From: Albugo candida
Lineage: Eukaryota; Oomycota; Peronosporomycetes; Albuginales
Length of the DNA stretch: 64,000 bases
Direction of reading: 5' to 3'
Assembly: GCA_040437565.1 (NCBI GenBank)
Contig: JBDOQK010000010.1
Location: 310,001 to 374,000 of the forward strand
Below are positions 11,998-23,168 of this stretch, piece by piece (the stretch's first letter is position 1; each line of letters starts with the position of its first letter). The notes beneath the pieces were generated by a model. It saw only the letters and a program-made list of their open reading frames with translations, had not been told where the DNA came from and searched no databases. A program made the position numbers and the translations under genes.

Positions 11998-13814
11998 AAT
12001 ATATCCTCGAAGTGGGCCAATAAATCTTGGAACTTCTTGGCTGCTCCACTCTTGATTTTGGTCAAGAACACGCGATATATTTCGCTCTCTAGTCAGATAA
12101 ATAGACAAAAACTCTTGAGGCGTGATTGCACCCTTCGAATCACTCGATTTAACTCCACCAATTTACTCCTTTGATGAGTTTTTACCGGTACTTTTCTGAG
12201 ACTGTTTGTTCTTTCTTTACATGCTTTCCACACATTTCGGTCGCTGGCCGTCATCAATCTCGATCGCTGATTCCGGACGCTATGCTATGAATTTGCTAGT
12301 ATCTTAATTCAGATGATAAAATCGTTATGGAGGTGTAAAAGACTCCCATCTGCCCTTTTGATTTGTCCACAGACTGATGAAGCTATTATATCTATAGAAG
12401 TTGATACGCGTTCTAGATTTTCCATCTCGATAACGGGAACATTTTTGACATTGTTCACTTCTAAAACGAACAGCCCATTGCAAGTGTCCGGCAAATTCTC
12501 GATGCATCTGTTTGATGCTAAATTTTGCATCATTTCGCCTTCAACTTTCCACACGAGACAATGTTCGAAGAGAGGCTTTCTGCATGTTGCGCAACATTCA
12601 AGAGAGCATTCCTCATTAAACTAGTGACTGCTGCAAAAAATTCTGGTTATCCTGTACATCCCATCTTCGTTCCGTCCCGTTTAAAGCTACGCTTGATTCT
12701 TCGCATTCCTTACAATTCTGTCACAAGTTCATATCCGACACAAAATGCCTGCTTTATCCGCTGACTAATGTCCATGTTTCCTGCGTGTGACCAGAATAGT
12801 ATTTTTGCATACAATACCTAAAACGGTGTTTTATTACTAGAGGAAGCCTTATTCCGACAATATTTTTCTCCTATGTCCGCTTCCCACAATTGTAGCAAGT
12901 CGTTTGCTTGTTTCGCGTGTTGTCCTTGATTGCACCGATTCGGTATCACGTCCATTTCTTTGTAATCCTTCAATTGGTGTATCCCCGGTGGTGTCTCAGT
13001 CCATAAATTGAGCAAAGTGACACAATTCATCTGCTTGCCTTCGCGTATCTTCACGATTTCCAGTAGCAAATCTTCCATTTCACCACCTGCTTCACTGATA
13101 TCCGACAGGAATAAAACGTTCTGGCTCCAAGAACGTCTATTCGGTATTTTACCGTAAAACCCCGTGTTGTCTGCGCTCTGGTATGCTGGACCAAAGCACT
13201 TCATCAGTACGGTTCATCACTTCTTCGACCCTACAGCACTCAGTCATATAAAGAGTGACTTGCTGCTCGTAATAGCAAGAGATTTCCACTCTGATGCTGT
13301 TCTAGGCATTCCAGCTTCACCTCTTCACTACAAATCCCGCTGAATGCTTGCTGGGAATGTGATAGTAGTTGCCGTAAGAAACAAGAACCCCACTGGGTAA
13401 ACGGCCCTCCAAGTCCAGAGTTTGTAATTATCCCGTCAAATGGCTGAATGGCGAGCTTCATATACTTTTCTGCCGGGAATGCTACTCGGTTTTGGCCCGT
13501 TCAGCACATTATGTTACATGCCATGGACAAATCCTCTCCTCATCCTGCTTCCGCGATGCTGCTTTGGTTTCGCATTCAGGGATGACATTGTCAAACCCTG
13601 CCTTTCTCTGTTTGATCCGACAAACACGCTTTCATCCTGTCCAAGAGATACTGATATGGGCGACCCGAAGCTTCACTCGGTTTCGATTCTGTTCAGCCGA
13701 TTCCATATTGTCTCCAGAAGTATTATGATTCGTTCCATCTTCGACTCATCTGCTCCGTACGATTCTTCCATGATCTTTGCTGGGGGAACCTTGGTTGGGC
13801 ACATAAGGTGCAGG

Positions 13815-13985
13815 ATGGTTAGCGACGATGGTGTCGTAATAGGAAATTGCGAACAATGTGTCTATCTCTAGCAAATAGATTCCTAACCAATCGATTAGAA
13901 TAAGTACCAAGTGCGACTAGAAATCTAACGTACATTTTCAACTCCTTGCGACAATTCAATGAAGAAATCTGAAGACGTTAGTGCA
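13815..13985 (-). repeat. Putative 5' LTR remnant of copia fossil 1
   Basis: Partner of 8478-8640. It lies directly outside a sequence (13798-13812, minus strand) resembling the half-tRNA-iMet primer site used by copia elements. That places the LTR boundary near 13813. Confidence 0.55.
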
Positions 13986-14000
13986 TTGCACCCGGTCTTT

Positions 14001-15054
14001 CTTGAAATGTTTCTTATTTTCTATCTTTCTAGATCAAAATGGACTTCAAAATGATGTCACCTTTCAAACCGTTACATCAGTAATTCCTTGTCACAGGGGA
14101 CTACCCCTAAGAGCTCATGTCGATATAAAATGTTTATGAGGCACTATTCGACATAGCATACATACTTGCAATATCTTCTATCCTTCTTTATAACATAACA
14201 TCTTGCGCAAATATGCAAAGCTAGCATCCACCTCGGTCTACCTGGCAAGAATATTGAGCTTTTTTACGACAGCTATACGGATACTCTCAGGCTGTCGAAT
14301 CTACGAAATAAGAGGCAATATTTGTGCGGGGACGACTAGGGACTGCTTCACATCCGGCAAAGCTGTCATTAATGTACTTCTCAAAAACGAAAAAATGCTG
14401 CTTCAACTTAATGAATCATATTGAAGGCGAGAGTCGCCGTTATGTTTAGTCAAAATACGCTGCTTTGCATGAGCTTCCTTCTCAGTATCACAATAGCACA
14501 GAATGGAATATTATTAGTCACCGTAATAACCAACGAAGATCACTCAGAAAAGTAATCTTCCCGTGTAGGTGTCTGGTCTGTTGCCAGTAGTTCAGCAGCG
14601 ACGTGCTTATCTATTCCATGTCCCAGACTTATACAGATCAGCTAATTTTAGTTTATTTTCCAATCTTATACAACCGGATTTGTGTCATGTTCAATAATTA
14701 TGTCTTGTTTTAACTCTTCCATAACTGGATACGCTCGAATCTTTTTCTTATAATAATTCCACATCGATTTGCCGCTGCCAAGCGTTCTATGTGACTATGA
14801 GGCAACATCATTGTGGCGTTTTCTTGATCAAGAGAGCATCTGACAACGTTTACCATATGGACTAGACCGTTCCATGGTAAAAGCCTCAGACCACTGTACA
14901 ACCCACTGGAGGTCGAATGAGGTGGTCAAGCACCTGTGGTGTAATATGTCCAAATATGGCTCACTACCATCTGTCCCTCTCATCTTTTTTTTGGAATGCT
15001 TCGGAAAGGCATACTGTAAGAGTATTGTAGCTGATCTAGGCAACCCCCACACAC
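14001..15054. other. No recognised gene
   Basis: Contains short frames in both directions (for example 14203-14424 plus; 15052-14828 and 14901-14710 minus). The two minus frames adjoin and could be pieces of one decayed protein, but I recognise no motif. The stretch ends at the target duplication of LINE copy B. Confidence 0.45.
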
Positions 15055-15066
15055 TGATCGCATGTC

Positions 15067-16117
15067 ACGATGCACGTGGACATACCAGCAGTGAATATTC
15101 GACAGTGGCAATCAATGTTAAATCGATTCATGCTTGGTCGGAAACACAAAAAATATTCAAAACATGTTCACCTACTCAGCAAAGACTTTTATATCTTCGC
15201 CGGCAAGATGGTGGACTACANNNNNNNNNNNNNNNNNNNNNNNNNNNNNNNNNNNNNNNNNNNNNNNNNNNNNNNNNNNNNNNNNNNNNNNNNNNNNNNN
15301 NNNNNNNNNNNNNNNNNNNNTTGTGCACGCAGCCTTCGTGTGGGGTAGTGGAATCCGATCAACATCTCTTTCTAGAGTGCGATTACACGGCACAGTTATG
15401 GAGGGAGTTACTCCCTAGTTGGGATCAGTTTTTCTCCTCTCGACCTAGTTGGACGCATATTGCATGTGCAATTGTACCAACACTACGGTCGGATTGGAAA
15501 GACTCTCTAGACATTATATCGGATTTATGGCTTGCATTGCAATCGGTGACACTGCACTTCGTCTGGACAGATCGAATCGTCGTTTGTTCGATCAGCGATC
15601 AGCAACTACGACAGTTCCAGCACTTTCCGTGATCTACACCACGTTTAGTGGGCACGTTCGGTACTTTCGAAGATAGTGTTACGATCCAGCCGAACGCGTT
15701 CGGCTTGCTAAAGTTTTGGAGCAACTCGCAACGTAAGAATCATTCGGTGATTTTTCAGAAGTCGAAGATCATTGCTGCGGGTCCGGCATAGGCGAGTGGA
15801 AAGGAAAGTGCAACTCGGATCCTAGTCCTAGTTGGCTGGTTATGCTCACCGTAGTGTGGCGCACACCAATTTGCAAACCACGGTACTTTTGGACCATTTT
15901 TACAACTTTACAACTTCAAAGCATTTACACGCTGGACAGAGTCTCGTATTAAGGGTGCTGAGGCTCCTGCGATATGGGATTATCAACGAGAAGACATATT
16001 ATCATCTCTCACAGGTATTTCATGAAACGTTTTTGATTTGTATATATGTTATTTAAGATAGCCTAAGCAACTTGAGAAGTCAGTTAGTCTAATTCTAGTA
16101 ATATAGACACCCTCAAC
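15067..16117 (+). mobile_element. LINE copy B (5'-truncated)
   Basis: Same family as copy A. It is flanked by a 12-bp target duplication, TGATCGCATGTC, at 15055-15066 and 16118-16129. The copy begins in the region after the reverse transcriptase; the first bases match copy D at about 57560. It runs through the gap 15221-15320 into the zf-RVT block (ESDQHLFLECDYTAQLW at about 15350-15400). It ends with the family 3' terminus, here CCTCAAC, and no poly(A). Its 3' UTR holds only about one minisatellite unit. Frames are interrupted. Confidence 0.9.
15221..15320. other. Scaffold gap in LINE copy B
   Basis: Exactly 100 N, just before the zf-RVT region. Confidence 0.95.
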
Positions 16118-16199
16118 TGATCGCATGTCTTCTCATCGATGTTGGACATTTCCTGAATAGAAAATCGCACGAATGCAGCGAATTTTGTGAAATCGGTCT

Positions 16200-19100
16200 A
16201 TGAAGGCTAGAAAGCAGCTGTAGCATCAAAATCCGCTTACAAATGAGTGTATAATGTAAATAATACATGATGTTGTGATGTCGTCTATGGGTATGTCGTT
16301 TCTACACAGACAGGAATACGCTGCTGGGTCATATCATAGAGATCAGATTGTCAGGACGTCTGGTACGCGCGACACGACAGAGCACGTACCCGGATGTGTT
16401 GCACAACTAAATGCATATCGAAAAGGCCATGACGTCACAGTCTGACGTCATGAGATGACGGCACTACGAAGCTCTAGAATTTATATAATGACAGACTTAG
16501 AGGTAGCACAGTGTAGCGAGCTAAAGACCTAGATCTTATCAGTTGAAAGTTTACCAAGTGAAGCTCAAGTCTCCACACCTGGTAGCACTTTTTGTTCCTC
16601 ACAACAACGCCGTCTTTAGCACCGCCATCTCCGCCGTGCTCGCCGTCCATGTCGCTTCACCGTCGCCGCTTAAGAGCATTGATTAGAAGAGCCATTCGTA
16701 AATCTCAATCTTTTGAGGGAGAACTCTTTTTCATCGGCTGTAAATCTTACCGGGCCATCAGCACTGCCACCGTTATCGAAACCGAAGTCTTAATTGGCTA
16801 TAAATCGTCTCGTTTCGGTTAGAACCCAGTTGGTTAACGGAAGTTCAGTAATTCGGTTCATGACCCGGCACCGGCGTAAGCAACCCACGAAACTAGACAT
16901 TAAAGACTCCCTGGTTCAGCTGTCCGTAATGAAACCGAAAGCAGCCGATAAGTGCCGCGCGGATCTACTGAAATCGATCGGTTGGACCAGCCGCATTCTT
17001 TGCTGCTTCGAGAAACACCTAGAAACGTTTCTGCACTCCGAGTCGCGTAAAAACATCAAGTCTCGCCTACTCGCGCACGCCAGCGACTTGCTAGGCTTCT
17101 AGAGAACTGTAAACCTGCGCATCTCACACGAGATCGCAAAAAACAAGAGCGAAATCGTCCGAGTCCCTTATTCTGGACCATCAGGGTACAAAGTCGTACC
17201 CGTACACCAACAATCGCCCACCAAGGCAAAATATTTTCGAAAGCCGGACCAAAGTTTGTCAAGAGAAGCACCCAAGAGAGAAAAAAAGGACCACAGATCA
17301 ACCACCAACATCTAACTAATAATAAACATCAAGTAATAATTGTATTGATTCAATAATGTTTATCCCGATGACCACAGATCAGCATGCACAGTTGCTGTAC
17401 TCTGTGGTGGCAATTATGGAAAAGCAATCGCAGTTAATCGTGAAATATCAAAAGTCGAAACAACTGTCGGAGATTAAGCTTGAAGATGTGACGTATGAGG
17501 GGGATTGGACGAATCATTTCAACTCTGCAAGGAGCAACTAGAGCAGTACTTCTTTGCAGGAGGAGTGAACTGGAAGAGCCAGGAACCTTGTCAAAGGATA
17601 CTCGCTGTCTTAGGTGGGACACTGAAGCAAGTAGCCGCTCAGTGTTATGTGATGCAAAAACTATATGTCACAAACGAGGACGACTTCTTCAGCAAAGTCG
17701 AACGTGAATCCGTTCCTGCTGATTTGAAAGAGCGTTTGCGCGAAAATAGGAACAGTATGAGAGAGCGCGATTGCAAAGATCTCCCGGATTATGTGGGCGA
17801 GTTTCGTCATAAGTGACTCAATGAAAGCATGTGGCCCATAAGAGATACCCTATTAATATGATCTCTACTAATGAGTGAGCTAGACCAAATCATGTACTTC
17901 CTACAAGGACTTACAAGTCATATGCGGGAAGAGGTGCAGTACCGTCGCTGTACAACACTTTCCGTAGCTATTACTATTTCGTTATCTTGGATCGCTCTCA
18001 TCCACCGAGATATTCCCAAGGAAACGCACTCGATATACCGAGGTATAAATTGAAAATAGTCGTCGATATCGATCGAGCAATGGTCCAGAGCCATTGAACA
18101 TTAGCAACGTGAAGCTTACGTCTCATGACGAATGTCACCGCCGAAATTTGTGCTTCAAGTGCGGTAGTCCGAATCACCTCTCCGCAAAGTGTAATCATCG
18201 CCGAACAAGTACTGAAAGAGCAAACAATTGTTCAATTCGGAACCATCAACAGCATGTAAATTGTCAGCATGTCAATAATGTGGACAACTGCGGGGACGAG
18301 AAAGAAACAATTGTTTACGACCGTATCACGATCAATGTAGTGGAAGTTCGAAGTATTCATCAGTAGAGCCTATCTACTTAGAATCAAGCAGCTATGGGTC
18401 GGACATGCCAGCTCAGAGTTGACTACTATGCGGAATGGTGTCATTAGATAAATCGGTCAAGATTTTGATCGATTATGATTCGTCAACAAACATGATCAAA
18501 CCCGGTCAGGCATCAAAAGTGCTGAGCTCATAGAAGGTACAAGCGCATCGTTCCGATGGAACGTGGACATCGAGCCAGACACGCGAGAGTGAAAGATGCA
18601 GCTCATGTAATGGGACTTACCGGATACACACGACTTGATATTTGGTCAAGCATGGTTCACCAAGTATAACCCAAAGATTGATTGGCGTACGCAGCAGATT
18701 GAAATTGCAGCCCGCACGAAGCTATAAGACGTAGATGGTCCTACCTTCCAAGAGAAGATGGAAAGTGGATCTATGAGGAGATACATCAATTATGTATCAA
18801 TTGAAAGTTACCTACGTAGAACATTCAGAAATACCGCAAGAGTTGAAACCAATTCTGGAGGAGTACAAGGACGTATTTCCAGAACAACTCCTGAATGAAA
18901 TGCCTCCAAGGCGATCAGTTAACTTTGAGTTGCAAATGAAGCCTGACGCGGTGCCAAGCTCCTGTGCTACCTTCCGTCTTTTGAAGATTTAGAAGGACGT
19001 ATAGCAGCAGCTCGTTGGAGAGAATATACGGAGAGTATGGATTGAAGTATCAAACTCTCCATGGGTCTCAAAAATTATTGGAATTCCAAAGAAAGATTCC

Positions 19101-20340
19101 ACGACCGGAAAGTTCGCAAAACATGCTGATTGGCTCCGAAGCGGAAATTCGAAGATCCCCATTCGATGGTGGTTGACCACCGCAGTGGTAATAGCATGTC
19201 AGTTGTGGCAAAAATCCGTTTGCCATTGATCGAAGATCTATTCGACCGCATGGTTGGATGCAAGTAATTTACGCTTCTCGATCTTGCACAAGGGTATCAT
19301 CAAATGTTAGTTTTATCATCAGGTCGACCCTATACGGCTTTCACAACTAAAAAAAATAACCCATCAATGGTGTGTAGCATCCATGCGTTTATCAGGAATT
19401 CCTGGAGTCTGGTCACGTTTTATGCGAACGCTGTTGGATAAGCTCGCAAAGTTTGTTGTCGTGTTTCTCGACGATATATGCATCTCCTCCCGTATAATAG
19501 AGGTCCACGTCAGCCACGTTCACGCCGTATGCGAAGTTTGAGCAAGGAGAAGCTTTACGCTCGACTCTCCAAATGTGTATTTGGTCGTAAGGAAATCACA
19601 TTCTTAGAGCCTATGGTTTTTAAAGAATCTCTACGAGTCGACCAAAGAAAACCGACACAATCGCAACGTTCCAAGCGTCGACATGTCGCAAGGAGTTGTT
19701 GAGTTTTCTGGGACTAACTGGATATTACCGTCGATTCATCTGCAATTTTGCACGTATATCGCGTCCTCTTCGAGATCTCACCAAGCAAGATACTCAATAG
19801 AGCTGGGGCATGATCAGAAAAAAGCGTTTTACGCATTAAAACTCGCACTTCAGCAGTCACCGATTCTGAAGTTGCCGGACCTTATTCACCCTTTCATCGT
19901 AACAATGGATGCTTCCGGATTCTTCATGAGTAGTGTTCTTTCGCAACGTATCGACGACAACGACCAAGCCATTGCATTTTTTTCGAACCATCTGGGTTCT
20001 AATGAATTAATATGGCCATCTCATAAAAAAAAGAGCTGTTAGCCATTCGTACTGCTCTAGCAAAATGGCGTCTGTATCTCCATGGAAGACCCTTTTCAGT
20101 CTATACCGACAATGCAGCGTGAAAGTGGACGCTCCACCATCCAAAGGTGTCTCCTGAGATGGCACGAATGCTGCCGTTCTTTTCCCAGTTCAACTTTGTA
20201 TTACATCGTCGTGGAGGACGCGTTATCTATCTAAACTGTATTATCTTGAAGAAATGATGACGAAGCCATATGGAAATGGGTGGACTACATAACAGTGCTG
20301 TATTGAAGCGAGGCGTTTCGTATAAGAATAATAATAAATC
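16200..20340 (+). mobile_element. Ty3/gypsy LTR retrotransposon fossil
   Basis: A plus-strand gypsy-type element with approximate limits. The parts in order are: a leader/LTR-like region with two TGACGTCA palindromes and a TATA box (16430-16490), a 0.8-kb stretch with unassigned frames, a gag domain (about 17.35-17.82 kb), a CCHC zinc knuckle (CFKCGSPNHLSAKC, about 18150-18192), an aspartic-protease-like region, and reverse transcriptase (about 18.8-19.7 kb, with the LDDI catalytic motif near 19470 and an FLGLTGYYRRFI segment near 19710). It ends with an RNase H region to about 20.27 kb. That order (protease, RT, RNase H, integrase expected last) is gypsy. No integrase and no convincing LTR pair were found, so the 3' end is probably lost where copia fossil 2 begins. 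More than ten breaks; old. Confidence 0.83.
16430..16490 (+). promoter_or_regulatory. Twin CRE palindromes and TATA box of the gypsy leader
   Basis: TGACGTCA occurs at 16430-16437 and again at 16443-16450. TTATATAATG follows at 16481-16490. Paired bZIP/CRE-type sites about 30-50 bp upstream of a TATA element look like the U3 promoter of an LTR. Binding is inferred from the motif only. Confidence 0.6.
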
Positions 20341-23050
20341 AATATACCACTTTTCCTTTGGAAACTAAAGACCGTGTTCTATTTTGTGTTTGTCGTAACA
20401 GTACCAGGGTTTCACAGGTTATAAGCCCAATGGAGGACTTTGTTCATGGATATGAGGTTGACGATTATAATGCCTCCTCACCTGTGACTACTCCTGGCCA
20501 CGAGGATTCCAGAAAAGTAGATGTACTAAAAGAATAATACATGGCGGTTGGTGTTGGCGTACACAAGCAAGAGAGGAATAGGGGTGATAAAGAAGACAAA
20601 GACGAATTGTTGCAGCTCATGCGTGGGCTGGTTGGTCGTTTGGATCGTCTAGAAGAATCGCAGTCTGAGCTCCGAAGAGATGTAGTAATGGATGGTAGGG
20701 CAAGGAGAATATCAGAAGAACAATCCGTGATCCCGGAAAGGAATCCGAATTTTTTTGGATCGGCACTGGGTCGTGGTCCACGGATGCACCTGGATTCACT
20801 AACAGACATTCCCGAAAGGAACGTGGAGAAAAGAGTACATCGATATGTACATCCACAATTCGTTAACGAGCATCAGCCTGAATATGGTGTACGCGACTAC
20901 GATCGCCAAATGTTCAATGTCGATGGAGCTGATGGAGTGCCGGACATCCGGAGTAACCAAGGCAACGGTTGTGCAGCTGGGTTCGGATATCCTGATGCGC
21001 GACAAAAAGACTTGAAGATTAAATCATTCGACGTAAAGGAATTGTATCAAGGTCTGGGATCTGGATTTCTAGAATGGGAAAGAAGATTTGAGAGACAAAT
21101 CGTTATGGCTCAACATACGTGTGGATTTTCGTGGCCTGAAGATGTCAAGGTTGATCTATTTGGCCATCACCTTGAAGGTATAGCCGAAAAATATTTCAAC
21201 AAACAGATTGAAGCCTGGTGGAGCCAAGTACCGACACTCCAATATGGATGGAAAAGATTTACAAGATTTTATACCCACAATTACGCCGGCTCAAGCAATG
21301 GAGTTGTTTACTCGTCCTGAAGATGCGAGAAGGTCATGGAGGGACCACCAAATGTACTTGAACGTAGTGGGTGAGGCATCGGGTGGCGGGTCGGACTACC
21401 TCGCTTTAAATAATATCGTGCAATATGCTTCTCAGTATATGCGAATCGTTTTAATGGCTAGGGTGGATGATGACTACCTTCAGCCCAAGCGTGGGTGTTG
21501 TGCGCATCAAATAAATGAATTGGAAGTTGTTAGCGCAATCCAAGACCGCCAGTTTCAAGATACGAGACGAAGTCATATGTGCGGAGAAATGGGTCGATTC
21601 AGGGCTTAATGTCCAAAAGCGTATCAACGAGAAAAGGATGAAGCGGACCTCACTCTGGCTATTCCGAACGTACTGAGCTGAGCAAATCTGGATTTTGGGC
21701 ATTGTTTCTAGTTGCCACCTAGTTGAAGATAAAACATGGCTAGACGACTTGGAAGATGCTGACGGCAATTGCGTTCAGCCAGATGGAAATCCTTTACAAA
21801 TCAGCAAAAGAGGATATGTTATGCTGGCTGTGATGGCATTGGGTGAACAGAAAATAATGAAGCTCACGGACTTTTATTACGGCAAAGGCTTAACGCACAA
21901 TCTTATCTCGTATGGAATTTTAGACGAGAAAGGGTACTCGTCAAAGAAACATTCAGGAAATCGTTTCTTCGCAAGCAATGATGGCAAAAATGTTGCTTTT
22001 GATGTCGATCTGATGAGAAAGGTACTGGTAATGAAGGCCAAAATTCACCGAAGGTTTCCCAAGTTGGTGACGTCATTTAGGCGGCCGTTGATGAAAATTT
22101 CGAATATCCAAATGACTTTTCAAGTGCACTTAAAAAGGGATCACTACTAATGGAGTTTCACAAAAGATTGGGACACTTAAATTACGATTCTGTCGAACGA
22201 TTAGCCGAGGACTCTGCGTCTGTAATCATGCTCACGAATCACAGGCGTGGAAACATTTTGACCTGTGCTCAAAGAAAGCAGAGCAGAAATCGACAGGCCA
22301 AGGTTGATTCGGGTGAGCACTCTCCAATCGAACGCATTGATGGAGTTGTTTGCTCTGACTTCAAAGGTTCACTTACGCCGAGAGATCGACTTGGAAACCG
22401 GTACATGGTAAATTTTGTGGATTACAAAAGTAATTACGTCCAGGTTTTCTTAGCCAAGACAAAAGATGCTGCTGCGAAAAAAATTGAGACTCTTTTGGTT
22501 TATTTTGAGAAACGATTCGATTGCAAAATTCATGTTTCACGAACCGAATCGGGTGGAGAATATGAGAAGGTTGGTTTTTCTGCAGGAAAACCGGTGTGAC
22601 CAGGCAACGCAGTGAGGCGAGGAATCAGGCAAGCGACGGAAACTCTGCAAGGATGCATCGAACCATTATGAATATGGCTAGGTGCATTATTTTTGCTTGT
22701 GGATTGCCATTTCAACTTTGGAAAGACACAATTCAATATGCGGCATACATTATAAACCGCTCACCCACAAAGCAGTTTCTCCATTACAATTTCCGGCGAA
22801 TGCCATACCTACAATCNNNNNNNNNNNNNNNNNNNNNNNNNNNNNNNNNNNNNNNNNNNNNNNNNNNNNNNNNNNNNNNNNNNNNNNNNNNNNNNNNNNN
22901 NNNNNNNNNNNNNNNNTGTATGTATATATGTCTTTCAAACTATAGACTAGAGAATTCGATAAATCTATTCTACACTCGAGGCGCAAGACAAGAGATGCTA
23001 CCACAGCACCTGAGTTTATAGCGCAATGGATATCTATTTGATGCCGCACG
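20340..23050 (+). mobile_element. Ty1/copia LTR retrotransposon fossil 2
   Basis: A plus-strand copia-type element. A primer-binding-like site (AGGTTATAAGCCC, 20416-20428), resembling the internal tRNA-iMet primer used by copia elements, marks the end of a 5' LTR remnant. Then come gag (about 20.54-21.6 kb, starting with a coiled-coil-like Arg/Glu-rich segment), a protease-like region (about 21.7-22.1 kb), the gag-pre-integrase segment (HKRLGHLNYDSVERLAE, about 22156) and the integrase core (ESGGEYEK near 22550). The sequence runs into the gap at 22817-22916. What follows the gap up to about 23050 may be the distal LTR, but I could not pair it. Fewer breaks than the other LTR fossils here (roughly six to ten), so it is probably the youngest of the set. 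Confidence 0.83.
22817..22916. other. Scaffold gap in copia fossil 2
   Basis: Exactly 100 N, inside the integrase/reverse-transcriptase part of the element. Confidence 0.95.
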
Positions 23051-23168
23051 CTTATGCCGCGTGCTTCTCTGTACATTAGGTTTACTTGCATACCATGATG
23101 TTATCCAGACTATATTCACATTTACAGATTACCAGATTCTGTTTGTTTACTTTTGCACCCGCACCTAT

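Larger units (their letters stand above)
8478..14000 (-). mobile_element. Ty1/copia LTR retrotransposon fossil 1
   Basis: A decayed copia-type element on the minus strand; the outer limits are approximate. Reading from right to left, the parts are: a 5' LTR remnant (from about 13815), a primer-binding-like stretch near 13798-13812, a gag-like region (about 12.8-13.8 kb), the pre-integrase and integrase region (about 12.55-10.7 kb, with the DGGEYKN integrase motif), a linker, and the start of reverse transcriptase with the VYIDD motif near 9600. The 3' LTR remnant is at the left end. The two LTR remnants are clearly related but only around three quarters alike by eye, so the insertion is old. 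The frames carry more than ten breaks. The apparent length is inflated by a 1.13-kb assembly duplication. Confidence 0.82.

Noticed and set aside
20465-20809. Minus-strand 114-codon frame
   Set aside because: It is the antisense shadow of the copia fossil 2 gag region, which reads better on the plus strand.
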